Assembly (NCBI RefSeq): GCF_900115745.1
Contig: NZ_FOXP01000004.1
Location: 64,501 to 128,500 of the forward strand
Direction of reading: 5' to 3'
DNA: 64,000 bases
DNA from: Sphingomonas rubra
GTDB taxonomy: Bacteria; Pseudomonadota; Alphaproteobacteria; Sphingomonadales; Sphingomonadaceae
Shown here: in pieces, positions 1-9,444 of the stretch
Layout of the letters: every line of letters starts with the position of its first letter
How positions within the stretch are numbered: the stretch's first letter is position 1
Notes under the pieces: generated by a model
Databases searched by the model: none
What the model saw: only the letters and a program-made list of their open reading frames with translations
Told to the model about the DNA's origin: nothing
Translations under genes and position numbers: made by a program

Positions 1-1887
1 GCGCCCACGTTCGAGAATACCTTCATCCCCATGCAGCTCGCCGGCCAGCGGTTCGGCCGGGTGATGACGCTGTTCGGCGTGTTGACCGGAAACATGAACT
101 CGCCCGCCTATCAGAAGCTCGACCGCGAATGGTCGCCGCGCTTCGCCGCCGCGCAGGATGCGATCACCTTCGATCCCAAGCTGTTCGCGCGGATCGAGAC
201 GATCTATCGCCAGCGCATCGCCCGCGATCCGCAGCAGCAGCGGCTGGTGCAGCGCACCTATGACAGTTTCGTGCGGCAGGGCGCCAAGCTGGACGCGGCG
301 CAGAAGGCGCAGCTGTCGCAGTACAACCAGCAACTCGCCACCGCCTTCTCGCAATTCTCCGAGAAGCTGCTCGCCGACGAGGGCACGGCCATCGCGGTGA
401 CCGACGAGGCGAAGCTGGCGGGGGTGCCCGACAGCGTCAAGGCGGTCGCCGCCGCCGCAGCCAAGGAGCGCGGGCAGCAGGGCTGGGCGATCGTCAACAC
501 CCGCTCGGCCGTCGACCCGGTACTGACCTTCGCTACCGACCGGGATTTGCGCGAGCAGGTGTGGCGCGCCTTCGTGAACCGCGGCGATAACGGGGGCGGC
601 AACGACACCAACGCGACGATCGCACGGATCGTGAAGCTGCGAGCTGACCGCGCGCATCTGCTCGGCTTCAAGACGCACGCGGACTGGCGGATGCAGGACA
701 CGATGGCCAAGACGCCCGCCGCGGCCGAGGCGCTGATGATGCGCGTCTGGCCCTATGCCAAGGCGCGCGTCGCCGAGGAGGTGCGCGACATGCAGGCGAT
801 CGCGGCCAAGGAGGGCGCAAAGCTCACCATCGAGCCGTGGGACTATCGCTTCTATCAGGAGAAGGTGCGGAAAAGCCGCTACGACCTCGATCAGGCCGAG
901 CTGAAGCCGTATTTCGAACTGAACAACATCATCCAGGGCTCGCTCTACGCCGCCAACCGGCTCTACGGGCTGGAGTTCAAGGAGATCACCGGCACGGTGC
1001 CGGTGTTCGAGCCCAACATGCGCGTCTGGCACGTGACCAGGAACGGCAAGGAAGTCGGCCTGTTCTACCGCGACGATTTCGCGCGCACCGGCAAGCGGTC
1101 GGGCGCCTGGGCGAACGTCTATCGCGGGCAGCGCAACCTGCCGCCGGCACAGACGGTGCTGTCGTCGAACAACAACAATTTCGCCAAGCCCGCCGCCGGG
1201 CAGCCGGTGCTGATCTCGCTCGACGACGCGCAGACGCTGTTCCACGAGTTCGGCCACGCGATCCACGCGATGCTGCAGAACGTCTATTACCCCGGCCTGG
1301 CCGGCACGCCGCGCGATTTCGTGGAATATCCCAGCCAGGTCAACGAGCACTGGCTGCTGACCCGCGACGTGCTCGACAAATATGCGCGCCATTATCAGAC
1401 CAAGGCGGCGATGCCGCAGGCGCTGCTCGACAAGATCGAGGCGTCGAAGACCTTCAACCAGGGCTTCGCGACGACCGAATATCTGTCCTCCGCCATCGTC
1501 GACATGAAGCTGCACACGCTGCCGGACGGCGTGGTCGACCCGGACGCGTTCGAGCGGGAGACGCTGCAATCGATCGGCATGCCGCGCGAGCTGGTGATGC
1601 GGCACCGCCTGCCGCAGTTCAATCACCTGTTCTCGTCGGACAGCTACTCGGCCGGCTATTACAGCTATCTCTGGTCGGAGACGATGGACGCCGACACCTT
1701 CGCTGCCTTCGAGGAGGCGGGCAGCCCGTGGGACAAGGCCACCGCCGACCGTTTCGCGCGGGTGCTGCTATCGACGGGGAACGAGACGGATCGGGCGGAG
1801 GCGTATCGCGCGTTCCGCGGGCGCGATCCGGACATCCAGGCGCTGCTGAAGAAGCGTGGGTTCGTGGCGGAGAAGACGGCGAAGTAG
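1..1887 (+). CDS. dcp: M3 family metallopeptidase (dipeptidyl carboxypeptidase/oligopeptidase type), 5' end missing
   Basis: The reading frame is already open at base 1, before the first ATG at 31, so the start lies outside the window and roughly the first 70-100 residues are missing. About 628 residues are visible. The zinc-binding HEFGH motif is at visible residues 415-419, and the third ligand is expected in DFVEYPSQ about 25 residues later, as in family M3 (thimet oligopeptidase/Dcp). Members hydrolyse short peptides, and Dcp removes C-terminal dipeptides. The length and the ending at KRGFVAEKTAK fit Dcp better than oligopeptidase A, but substrate type cannot be settled here. Downstream comes a 197-base gap filled by palindromic repeats, then a convergent gene. 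Confidence 0.9.
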   Translation, partial: APTFENTFIPMQLAGQRFGRVMTLFGVLTGNMNSPAYQKLDREWSPRFAAAQDAITFDPKLFARIETIYRQRIARDPQQQRLVQRTYDSFVRQGAKLDAAQKAQLSQYNQQLATAFSQFSEKLLADEGTAIAVTDEAKLAGVPDSVKAVAAAAAKERGQQGWAIVNTRSAVDPVLTFATDRDLREQVWRAFVNRGDNGGGNDTNATIARIVKLRADRAHLLGFKTHADWRMQDTMAKTPAAAEALMMRVWPYAKARVAEEVRDMQAIAAKEGAKLTIEPWDYRFYQEKVRKSRYDLDQAELKPYFELNNIIQGSLYAANRLYGLEFKEITGTVPVFEPNMRVWHVTRNGKEVGLFYRDDFARTGKRSGAWANVYRGQRNLPPAQTVLSSNNNNFAKPAAGQPVLISLDDAQTLFHEFGHAIHAMLQNVYYPGLAGTPRDFVEYPSQVNEHWLLTRDVLDKYARHYQTKAAMPQALLDKIEASKTFNQGFATTEYLSSAIVDMKLHTLPDGVVDPDAFERETLQSIGMPRELVMRHRLPQFNHLFSSDSYSAGYYSYLWSETMDADTFAAFEEAGSPWDKATADRFARVLLSTGNETDRAEAYRAFRGRDPDIQALLKKRGFVAEKTAK

Positions 1888-1910
1888 GGCCGTCTTCGCA
1901 ACCCTCCAAC

Positions 1911-2073
1911 GTCACCCCGGACTTGATCCGGGGTCCGTCCATCGGCGAGCGCGCGATCAGCCTTGGGCCACCGCGCTTGCGGAGCCATGGACCCCGGGTC
2001 AAGCCCGGGGTGACGGAGTGGGTGGGGGGCGTCCTGCCAAAACCCCGGATGCCGGGACGGGCCCGGCATGACG
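1911..2073. repeat. Cluster of CCCCGG-type intergenic palindromes
   Basis: Between the convergent ends of the peptidase and GH97 genes. One unit at 1911-1936 (starts GTCACCCCGGACTTGATCCG) faces an inverted copy at 1989-2014. A third, shorter hairpin lies at 2049-2069 with arms ATGCCGGG and CCCGGCAT. The same element type recurs in other gaps of the window, which suggests REP-like dispersed repeats. The position between two stop codons would also allow a role in bidirectional transcription stop or mRNA protection. Confidence 0.85.
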
Positions 2074-2084
2074 GAAGATGGTGC

Positions 2085-4166
2085 TTACCGGGCCCGGAAG
2101 CGGATTGCCTGGCCGCCGCCGGGGGCAAGGGCGAGGGTCAGCCGGTCGCCCTTTCGGACCCGCTTCTGCTCGATCGCGATCGAGTGCCGCGCGTCCGTCT
2201 TGTAGTCGGCGTTCGGCCCGTCGCGGTACACCTCCGCGACGTAGCTGCGCCCGGCGTCGAGGAAGTCGAGGTCGACCGTCAGCGTGCGGGCGTTCTCGTC
2301 CGTCACGCTGCCCAGGAACCAGTCGCGCCCGCCCCGGACTTTCCGCGCGATCGTCACGTAATCGCCGACCTCGCCGTTCAGCACGCGCGTGTCCTCCCAG
2401 TCGGTCGGCACGTCGCGGATGAACTTCATCGGTCCGGGATATTTGGCGTAGTTCTCCGGCGTATCGGCCGCCATCACGACGGGCGAGTATAGCACGACGT
2501 ACAGCGCCAGCTGCTTGGCGATCGTCGACTCGATCGGGCTGTCGTTCTGGCCGGTCAGGCTGAGCACGCCCGGCGTGAAGTCCATCGGCCCCTCCAGCAT
2601 GCGCGTGAAGACCAGGTTCGCCTCGTGCTCCGGCGGGTTCTTGCCCGGCCAGCTGTTATATTCCATGCCGCGCGACCCCTCCCGCGCGACCCAGTTGGGA
2701 TAGGTGCGCTGGAGGCCGGTGCCCTTGATCGGCTCGTGCGTGTCGATCGACACGTGGTACTTTGCGGCGGCCTTCAGCACGTTCAGGTAATGGTTCGACA
2801 TCCACTGGCCCTCGTGCCACTCGCGGTGCTTGGACCCGTCGGCGTCGACCCGCTCGATCTGCCCCGCATCGGTGACGTAGCCGGTCTTGACGGTCGGGAT
2901 GCCGTGATCGGCGGCGTATTTGAACGCGCTGTCGAACTGGTTCTCGTAATGGCTGGCCGATCCGCCGGTCTCGTGGTGACCGATGATGTAGACCTTCTTG
3001 GACTTGGCGTAGCGTTGCAGCTCGGCCGCGTCGAAGTCGGCGGTGGGCTGCGAGAAGTTCATGTCGTTGCCGTTGCCGAACCAGTCGCCGTCCCAGCCGA
3101 CGTTCCATCCCTCCACCAGCACGCCCTGGATGTTGTTGACGGCGGCGAAGTCGATATATTGTTTGACATGGGCGGTGGTGGCGCCGTGTTGCGGCCCGCG
3201 TGCCCAGCTCCACTGGCCCTTTATCATGTTCCACCAGACGCCGTTGAACTTGCCCGGCTTCACCCAGGACACGTCGCCGAGCTTGTTGGGCTCGTTCAGG
3301 TTGAGCATCAGGTGGCTCATGTAGAGGCCGGGTGCGTCGTCGGCGACGATGATCGTCCGCCACGGCGTCGTCCACGGGCCCGTCTTCACCACCCTCGGCG
3401 CGCCCGATCCGGGGGTCAGCGTCGCCTGGAAGCCGTTGGCGGTCGTGTGGCGCAGCGCCATGCCCGCGTAATCGACCAGCGCCGCCTCGTGCACGACGAC
3501 GTGCGTGCCGCCGTCCAGCTTTACCGTCATCGGCGATGCGGCGGTGCCCACCGCGGACAGCGGCGTGCGATTGTAGAGATATTCCTCCCGGTTCCACAGG
3601 AAAGCGGGCTTCCACCAGGCGGTGCCGTTCGAACCGAAGTTGAATTCGGTCAGCTCGTCGGCGACGTTGGTGACGGTGCCCGCCGCCACCTGCGGGAACT
3701 CGTAACGGAAGCCGACCCCGTCGTCCTGCACCCGGAACACCACGTCGTAGGAACGGGCAAGCGCGCTCGTCTCCATCAGGCGGACGCGCATTTCCTTGTG
3801 ATTGTCGCGGATCGTCCGCCACTCACCCCAGGGCTGGGTCCAGCTCGTGTCCGATTTGGCATGGGTAACGGCGGCGATACGGGTGTTGCGGTCGAGTTTG
3901 CGCTGGTCGGTGAAGAGGAAGCCGAGCCGCGACGGCGCGACGATCACCTGGCCCCGGCGCGTGACCGAGTAGCTGACCCGGCCGTCGCCATCGGTCTCCA
4001 CCCGCACCGCGATGCTGCCGTCGGGCGAGGTCTCGATCGCCTCCGGCGCGGGGCTGGCGACGGGGGCGGGCTTGACGATCTCGGCATTGCCGGCGGCGGG
4101 GGCGGGGTCTTGCGCGGCGGCGCCGGAGGCGACCAGCCCCGCGGCGAGGGGGATCAGGTATTTCAT
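2085..4166 (-). CDS. Glycoside hydrolase family 97 alpha-glucosidase (SusB-like)
   Basis: 693 residues with a short signal peptide (cleavage near residue 18, after SGAAA), so probably periplasmic. GH97 enzymes release glucose from maltodextrins. Three glutamates stand in the contexts HHETGG (E399), DTHEPI (E478) and GMEYN (E502). The last two are 24 residues apart, the same spacing as the base and acid glutamates I recall for Bacteroides SusB (508 and 532). Keeping Glu at these places points to the inverting alpha-glucosidase branch rather than the retaining galactosidase branch. The start has a good ribosome site (GGGAG). It lies downstream of the GH13 gene on the same strand, with a 168-base gap that carries two hairpins. 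Confidence 0.93.
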   Translation of the reverse strand: MKYLIPLAAGLVASGAAAQDPAPAAGNAEIVKPAPVASPAPEAIETSPDGSIAVRVETDGDGRVSYSVTRRGQVIVAPSRLGFLFTDQRKLDRNTRIAAVTHAKSDTSWTQPWGEWRTIRDNHKEMRVRLMETSALARSYDVVFRVQDDGVGFRYEFPQVAAGTVTNVADELTEFNFGSNGTAWWKPAFLWNREEYLYNRTPLSAVGTAASPMTVKLDGGTHVVVHEAALVDYAGMALRHTTANGFQATLTPGSGAPRVVKTGPWTTPWRTIIVADDAPGLYMSHLMLNLNEPNKLGDVSWVKPGKFNGVWWNMIKGQWSWARGPQHGATTAHVKQYIDFAAVNNIQGVLVEGWNVGWDGDWFGNGNDMNFSQPTADFDAAELQRYAKSKKVYIIGHHETGGSASHYENQFDSAFKYAADHGIPTVKTGYVTDAGQIERVDADGSKHREWHEGQWMSNHYLNVLKAAAKYHVSIDTHEPIKGTGLQRTYPNWVAREGSRGMEYNSWPGKNPPEHEANLVFTRMLEGPMDFTPGVLSLTGQNDSPIESTIAKQLALYVVLYSPVVMAADTPENYAKYPGPMKFIRDVPTDWEDTRVLNGEVGDYVTIARKVRGGRDWFLGSVTDENARTLTVDLDFLDAGRSYVAEVYRDGPNADYKTDARHSIAIEQKRVRKGDRLTLALAPGGGQAIRFRAR

Positions 4167-4224
4167 GTGTTCACTCCCGAGAACATAGGTGTCGTGTGCG
4201 TCGTCCTCACCCTTGGCCGGCTGC

Positions 4225-4259
4225 GGGATTCCATCAAAGTAATACTCTGATGGGATCCC
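4225..4259. promoter_or_regulatory. 12-base inverted repeat upstream of the GH97 gene
   Basis: Arms GGGATTCCATCA (4225-4236) and TGATGGGATCCC (4248-4259) pair with one mismatch around an 11-base AT-rich spacer. It lies 59 bases or more upstream of the GH97 start. No T-run follows on the minus strand, so it is a weaker terminator candidate than an operator or RNA-processing hairpin. A second, tight palindrome (TCCCTCTCCCG and its complement, 4272-4294) lies next to it, closer to the GH13 stop. Confidence 0.5.
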
Positions 4260-4334
4260 TTCGCCGTCTCTTCCCTCTCCCGACGGGAGAGGGAGGGAGG
4301 CGCGGAGCGCCGGAAGGGCGGGGGCGATCGAGGG

Positions 4335-6152
4335 CTATCGCGCCGCGCAGACGGCGTAGCCGAAGGCGGGCAGGGTGAGGACGACGCTGCCCGGAGCGGC
4401 GGCGCGGGCGGCGCACCGGCCGGCGAGTTGCTGGAAGGCGGTGGAGGCGACCTCCACCTGCACCGCTTGCGTCACCGACTTGTTGGACGTGTTGAAGGCG
4501 AGCAGCACCTCCTTGCCCGTCGCCGGGTCGAAGCGCGACGCGGCGAAGATGCCCGGCCCGTCGCCCTGCGCGCGGACGATTTGGCGGCCGCGGGTGAGGG
4601 CGGGGGTAGCGGTGCGGAGTGTCGCCAGCTCGGCGATCTGGCGGTAGAGCGGGTGGCGCCGGTCGAAGTTCGCGACCGCGGTGGTCGCGCGCGTGCCGAT
4701 CAGCCGATTGTCGTTGTAGACCGCGACCTTGCTGGCGAACATGTCCTCGCGCGCGTCCTGGTCGTTGCCGTCGCCGGCGAAGCCCTGCTCGTCGCCCGAG
4801 TAGATCGTCGGCACGCCACGCAGCGTCAGCAGCATCGCGTTGGCGAGTTCGATCCGCGCGAGCACCTCGCCGTCGTCCGCGGCCGGGTTGGCGACGCGGA
4901 CGTAATGGCCGAGACGCCCCCAATCGTGATTGCCGGTGAAGGTCGGCAGGATCGCCGCCGTCTCCTCGCCCTGCGCGTAGAGCACGTCGCCCGCGAACAG
5001 GTCGGCCATGACGCTGGTCGGCTTGTTCTCGCCGACCACCTGCAGGATCGCGTTCTGGAACGCGAAGTCGAGCACGGCCGGATAGTCGGCGATCTTGGTC
5101 CAGCGCGCCAGATATCCCGGGTCCATGCCCGCGGTGACCTCGCCGAAGATGTGGAAGTTGGGAATGCCGTTCGCGCGCGCGCGCGCCTGCATCGCGGGCA
5201 CGAAGCTGCGCCAGAATTCGGGATTGACGTGCTTGGCGGTGTCGACGCGGAAGCCGTCGACCTTGTAGCGGTCGATCCACTGCCCGAAGATGTCGATCAT
5301 GCCCGCGATCACGCGCGGGTTCTCGGTCATCAGGTCGTCCAGGCCGGAGAAGTCGCCGGTGGTCGAACTCTCCGTCCGGAACAGCGTGTTGCCGCGATTA
5401 TGGTAGAGGCGCACGTCGTTGAGCCAGGCGGGCGTCTTCGCGCTCGCCTCCGCCGCCGGCACGTAGGGCGTGTAGGCGTAGGTCGGGTCGGTCAGCCGCG
5501 CGAAATTCTCCGGCGTCTGCACGTCGTCGCCGAGGAAACCGGGATTGATGGCGATGCCCTCCACCCCGCCGCGGCGTTGATAGGGATAGGCCGCCCGGTC
5601 GCGATAGGCGCAGTCGCCGCCGGGCGGGCACTCGCGATACTGGATCACGTCGGCGGTGTGATTGACGATGATGTCCATATAGACCTTCATCCCCCGCGCG
5701 TGCGCGGCGTCGACGAAGGCCTTCATGTCCGCCTCGGTGCCCAGATGCGGGTCGACGCGGGTGAAATCGGTGATCCAGTAGCCGTGATAGCCCGCGGATT
5801 CCTGGCCGGGCGCACCCTGCACCGGCTTGTTCTTGAACACCGGCCCGAGCCAGATCGCGGTGGCCCCGAGCCCCTGGACATAGTCCAGCCGCCGGGTCAG
5901 TCCCTTCAGGTCGCCGCCGTGATAGAAGCCCTTGTGCGCCGGATCGTACCCGGTCCGCAGCCGATCGCCGACGATCCCGCCGCGATCGTTCGCCTTGTCG
6001 CCATTCTCGAACCGGTCGGGCAGGACGAAGTAGATCACCTCGTCCTGCGGCAGCCGCTGGCGGTAATCGGCAGTGGGGGTGGTTTGCGCCGAGGTCGGCG
6101 TGGTGGGGAGCGTGGTGACGGCGCTCGCGAGGATCAGGGCAAGAAGCTTCAT
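4335..6152 (-). CDS. Glycoside hydrolase family 13 alpha-amylase-type enzyme, secreted
   Basis: 605 residues with a signal peptide ending near TSAQ (about residue 23). The GH13 barrel is complete. Region I is DIIVNH, region II is GFRVDTAKH with the nucleophile D304, region III is FGEV with the acid/base E338, and region IV is GNHD with D410. The opening VIYFVLPDRF and GGDLKGL segments are typical of bacterial periplasmic alpha-amylases and cyclomaltodextrinases that split maltodextrins. The C-terminus forms a beta domain. The ribosome site AGAGG precedes the ATG. It follows the receptor gene after a terminator-like hairpin and precedes GH97, so the three probably belong to one regulon. Exact specificity (amylase versus neopullulanase type) is not decidable here. 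Confidence 0.93.
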   Translation of the reverse strand: MKLLALILASAVTTLPTTPTSAQTTPTADYRQRLPQDEVIYFVLPDRFENGDKANDRGGIVGDRLRTGYDPAHKGFYHGGDLKGLTRRLDYVQGLGATAIWLGPVFKNKPVQGAPGQESAGYHGYWITDFTRVDPHLGTEADMKAFVDAAHARGMKVYMDIIVNHTADVIQYRECPPGGDCAYRDRAAYPYQRRGGVEGIAINPGFLGDDVQTPENFARLTDPTYAYTPYVPAAEASAKTPAWLNDVRLYHNRGNTLFRTESSTTGDFSGLDDLMTENPRVIAGMIDIFGQWIDRYKVDGFRVDTAKHVNPEFWRSFVPAMQARARANGIPNFHIFGEVTAGMDPGYLARWTKIADYPAVLDFAFQNAILQVVGENKPTSVMADLFAGDVLYAQGEETAAILPTFTGNHDWGRLGHYVRVANPAADDGEVLARIELANAMLLTLRGVPTIYSGDEQGFAGDGNDQDAREDMFASKVAVYNDNRLIGTRATTAVANFDRRHPLYRQIAELATLRTATPALTRGRQIVRAQGDGPGIFAASRFDPATGKEVLLAFNTSNKSVTQAVQVEVASTAFQQLAGRCAARAAAPGSVVLTLPAFGYAVCAAR

Positions 6153-6182
6153 CGAGGAACCTCTAAGGGGGAACGACCTACG

Positions 6183-6214
6183 AAAAAACCCGCCGCGGCC
6201 GGGACCGCGACGGG
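6183..6214 (-). terminator. Rho-independent terminator after the TonB-dependent receptor gene
   Basis: Read on the minus strand: CCCGTCGCGG, a 6-base loop, CCGCGGCGGG (one G-T pair), then six T residues. It begins 47 bases after the receptor stop and lies before the GH13 start. It could lower expression of the enzymes relative to the abundant receptor. Confidence 0.85.
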
Positions 6215-6260
6215 CTTCGCGAGTAACGGCCGCTCCGCGGGAGGCGGAGCGGACGGCGCA

Positions 6261-9179
6261 TCAGAACTTGAACGTCGCGCCGGCGAGATAGCGGCGACCG
6301 TACTTCTGATATTCCGAGACTTGCAGCTCGTTGCGGTTCTCCTCGGTGGCGAACGGCTCGTCCGTCAGGTTCTGACCCTGGACGTAGACCGACAGGCCCT
6401 TCAGGAAACCGGCGTTGAAGTCGTAACCGATCTGGCCGTCGACGATCAGCTCGTCGCGCGCGCGGCGGAAATCGCGGTTGGCGCCGAAGCCGACCAGTTC
6501 GCCCAGGAAAGTCGAGCGGTAACGCACCGATCCGCGCAGGTTGATGCCGTACTTCTCGAAATAAGCCGTACCGTTGGCCACCCAGCGCGAATAGCCCGGC
6601 AGGTCGGTGACCGGCGCTGTCGGCGACTGGCGGATCTCGGTCTTGGTGTACGATCCACCGCCGGTCAGACCGAAGCCGTCGAGCGCGCCGACCAGACGGC
6701 CGATCGGCAAGGTTCCCGCGAGTTCGACGCCGTAGAGCTTGCCGCCGCCGACATTGACCGGTTGCCTGATCGTGCCGATCGACGTGGTCAGCAGGCCCGC
6801 GTTGATCGGCGCGGGCAATCCGCCATAATCGAACACCCGTTCCTGATCGCGGTAGATGAAGCTCGTCAGGTCCTTGTAATAGCCCTGAACGGCGATGTAG
6901 CCGCTGTTGCCGAAATACTTCTCGATCGTCGCGTCGACCGCCGTGGCGCGGTAAGGGCGCAAATTGGCGTTGCCCGCGCTGCCGCGGATGATCGGCGGCG
7001 TCGAGCTGGTATCCACCCCGTAGCTGAGCGCGATGCGTAGATCGTCGAGGCGGGGACGTGCGATCTCGCGCGCCACGCCAGCGCGGAACACGAAATCATT
7101 GGCGAGGCGCAGCGACAGGTTGGCGCTGGGCAACACGTCGAGATAGTCGGTGCCCTGCGTCTGCGAGAACGTCCCGGTCGGGCCGAAGATCAGACCGGTC
7201 GACTTCTGTTCGGTCGCGACGAACTGGACGCCGAAATTGCCGGTCAGCTCCGCGCTGCCGATCGGCTGGCGGATATTGCCCTGGACGTAGGAGGTCATCA
7301 CGTCCTCCTTCACGCTGAACGCCTTCGCCAGCACGTCATTGGCGTTGGTGCGTGGAAGCAGCGTCAGCACACCGGCGTTGAGCAGATCGAACGGATTGTA
7401 GGCGAGCGCGCGGCCGATGCCGTTGAACGCGTAGCCGATATCGAACGTACCGAGCAGGAACTGCGACGGGATCGGCGTTTCCTGCGCGCCGTTCGGCAGT
7501 GTCACGAACGCTTCGTTCGGAGTCAGCGTCTTCTCGCGCCGGGTGTAGTTCATGCCGACGCGGACGCCCGACAGGAAGAAGTCTTCGATGACCTTCTCGA
7601 CCTCGGTGCGCACCTGGTAGATCTCGTCGGTGAGACGACGATCGTTGAAGTACCCCGCCTGGACGATGTCGCCGCCGTAGCCGGCCGGATCGGTCAGCAC
7701 GAAGAGGTTGGGATTGGTGTAGTCGAGCTGCGGCGTGAAGATCGAGCCGGTGTTGTTGGTGGTGAAGCTGATCGTCTCGTTGACGCCCCGTGTGCGTCCG
7801 CGACCGGTGCCCGCGTAGCTCTCGAACGAGAATTCGGACCGGTTGGTGCGCGAATAGCTGAGGTCGAGCAGCGCGTTCCAGCCGTCGTCGCCCTTGTAGG
7901 CGTTGTTCCAGCCGAACGAGTACAGCTTGGCCGTGTTGCGCTGCGCATCGTTGCGGACCAGCGCCTGGACGCCGCCGAAGCTGCCCGCGGTGACCACGCC
8001 GTCGGTCACGGTGGCGGTCGCCGGATTGAAGGTGGTGCCGAAGAAGTCGCCCACGCCGAAGCCGAGCGGCAACTCGACGCCGCGCCGGCTCTGCAGATCC
8101 TTGAAGTCCGAGTAGAAGGCGTCGATCGTGCTGGTGAACTCGGGAACCGGCCGGAACTCCACCGTACCGGCGCCACCGAAGCGCTTCAGCCGGGTCGAGG
8201 TGCCGCGCGCGGTCGGAAAGCCGACCAGGAAGGCGCCGTTCGGCCCGTTGGTGCTGTACCCGCCCGAGCGATACTCGCGGAACTGGTACGGCTCGTCGAT
8301 GTAGCTGGCGGCCAGCGAGACCCCGAGCCGGTCATCGAGGAATTGGTCGACATAGGTGCCGTTGACCCGGTAGCCCCAGCGCTTGGAATCGGGATTGAAC
8401 TTGTCCACGTCGGTATAGGTGCCGCGGCCGCCGATCGAGATCACCCGCCGGCCGAATTCGATCGGGCGAATGGTGCGCAGGTCCACGGTACCGGCGAGAC
8501 CCTGGCCGACGATCGACGCCTGCGGCGTCTTGTAGACCAGGACCTGGTTGACGACCTCGGACGGATATTGATCGAATTCGACTTGGCGATTGTCGCTGGT
8601 CGACGTCTGCTCGCGACCGTTCAGCAGCGTGGTCGAGAAGTCGGGCGCGAAGCCGCGGATCGAGATCGTCTGCGACCGCCCGGACACGCGTTGCGAGGTG
8701 AGGCCGGGAAGACGCGCGATCGACTCGGCGATCGACGCGTCGGGCAGTTTGCCGATATCCTCGGCCGAGATCGATTCGACGATCTGATCGCGCGTCTTCT
8801 TCTCGACGACGGCGTTTTCCAGGCTGCGGCGGAAGCCGGTGACGACGATGTCGCCCTCCGCAGGGTCTCCCGTCGCCGCCTCTGCGGCGGCGCCCGCCGC
8901 CTGGGCGTTGGTCTCGTTCTGGGCGGCGGTGACGTCACCGGTCACGGCGGCGTTGTCCGAGCGGCGATCCGCGGCGCCCACGCCTTCGTTCGGGTTGGCC
9001 GCCGTGGACGAGCTGCCGGCGGGATCGGGAACCTTGACCCCGGCCGAGGTCTGCGCGGCCCCGTCCTGCGACTGCGCGGACGCGGGGGTGGCGAGCATCA
9101 GCGTCGCGGCGAGCGTGCCCAGGCTGGTGCCGATCGTCAGCGTGCGCGTCGCGGATGCCTTGCGGCGGAATACCGTCAT
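6261..9179 (-). CDS. TonB-dependent outer-membrane receptor, probably for maltodextrins
   Basis: 972 residues from the ATG at 9179, which has a strong ribosome site (AGGAGGGG). The open frame reaches further upstream to 9311, but that extension has no ribosome site and would bury the signal peptide. After the signal peptide (ends near ASAQ) comes a low-complexity Ala/Asn/Asp stretch, then a plug domain starting around DIVVTGFRRSLENAV with the TonB-box-like region ahead of it. The rest is a 22-strand barrel type ending in an aromatic residue (ATFKF). The family is the large sphingomonad/Caulobacter type whose members import plant-derived carbohydrates. Neighbouring GH13, GH97, LacI and sugar transporter genes match the Caulobacter mal locus (MalA), so maltodextrins are the likely substrate; that is inference from context. 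Confidence 0.93.
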   Translation of the reverse strand: MTVFRRKASATRTLTIGTSLGTLAATLMLATPASAQSQDGAAQTSAGVKVPDPAGSSSTAANPNEGVGAADRRSDNAAVTGDVTAAQNETNAQAAGAAAEAATGDPAEGDIVVTGFRRSLENAVVEKKTRDQIVESISAEDIGKLPDASIAESIARLPGLTSQRVSGRSQTISIRGFAPDFSTTLLNGREQTSTSDNRQVEFDQYPSEVVNQVLVYKTPQASIVGQGLAGTVDLRTIRPIEFGRRVISIGGRGTYTDVDKFNPDSKRWGYRVNGTYVDQFLDDRLGVSLAASYIDEPYQFREYRSGGYSTNGPNGAFLVGFPTARGTSTRLKRFGGAGTVEFRPVPEFTSTIDAFYSDFKDLQSRRGVELPLGFGVGDFFGTTFNPATATVTDGVVTAGSFGGVQALVRNDAQRNTAKLYSFGWNNAYKGDDGWNALLDLSYSRTNRSEFSFESYAGTGRGRTRGVNETISFTTNNTGSIFTPQLDYTNPNLFVLTDPAGYGGDIVQAGYFNDRRLTDEIYQVRTEVEKVIEDFFLSGVRVGMNYTRREKTLTPNEAFVTLPNGAQETPIPSQFLLGTFDIGYAFNGIGRALAYNPFDLLNAGVLTLLPRTNANDVLAKAFSVKEDVMTSYVQGNIRQPIGSAELTGNFGVQFVATEQKSTGLIFGPTGTFSQTQGTDYLDVLPSANLSLRLANDFVFRAGVAREIARPRLDDLRIALSYGVDTSSTPPIIRGSAGNANLRPYRATAVDATIEKYFGNSGYIAVQGYYKDLTSFIYRDQERVFDYGGLPAPINAGLLTTSIGTIRQPVNVGGGKLYGVELAGTLPIGRLVGALDGFGLTGGGSYTKTEIRQSPTAPVTDLPGYSRWVANGTAYFEKYGINLRGSVRYRSTFLGELVGFGANRDFRRARDELIVDGQIGYDFNAGFLKGLSVYVQGQNLTDEPFATEENRNELQVSEYQKYGRRYLAGATFKF

Positions 9180-9285
9180 CGTGTGTTTCCCCTCCTGATC
9201 CGGCGGCGTCTCGCGCACCCCGGTCCATCGATGAACCTCCAATGAATTCAGCCCCATGTTCTGCCAATCCGGCCGCATACGTATT

Positions 9286-9304
9286 CTGAATGGTTGCCAT
9301 TCAG
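9286..9304. promoter_or_regulatory. Perfect palindrome, candidate LacI-family operator
   Basis: CTGAATGG and CCATTCAG flank a TTG spacer, a perfect 8+8 inverted repeat. It sits in the 265-base divergent region between the receptor start (9179) and the LacI start (9445). A second palindrome, GTTGCAAC, is at 9315-9322. The size and symmetry suit a dimeric LacI-family repressor able to control both directions. This is inferred from position and symmetry only. Confidence 0.6.
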
Positions 9305-9444
9305 CTGTCACATCGTTGCAACAACCCTCGTCTGGTCGCCGCGACGCGGCACAAGGATCGCGTTGACGGCGCGGTCGATCTGGGCTGTGGTCCCGTCAGC
9401 CAGTGTCCGCCGGCCGAGCGGAGCGGCAGGAGGGTGCCCACGAC

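Noticed and set aside
1911..2073. CRISPR array
   Set aside because: The repeats face each other, are few and have no regular spacers; no cas genes are present.
837..2492. Long frame covering the peptidase end and the next gene antisense
   Set aside because: Low-complexity Arg/Ala/Gly translation and no start signal; a shadow of GC-rich codons.
9180..9311. N-terminal extension of the TonB-dependent receptor
   Set aside because: It would place 44 residues before a clear signal peptide, and the strong ribosome site is at the inner ATG.
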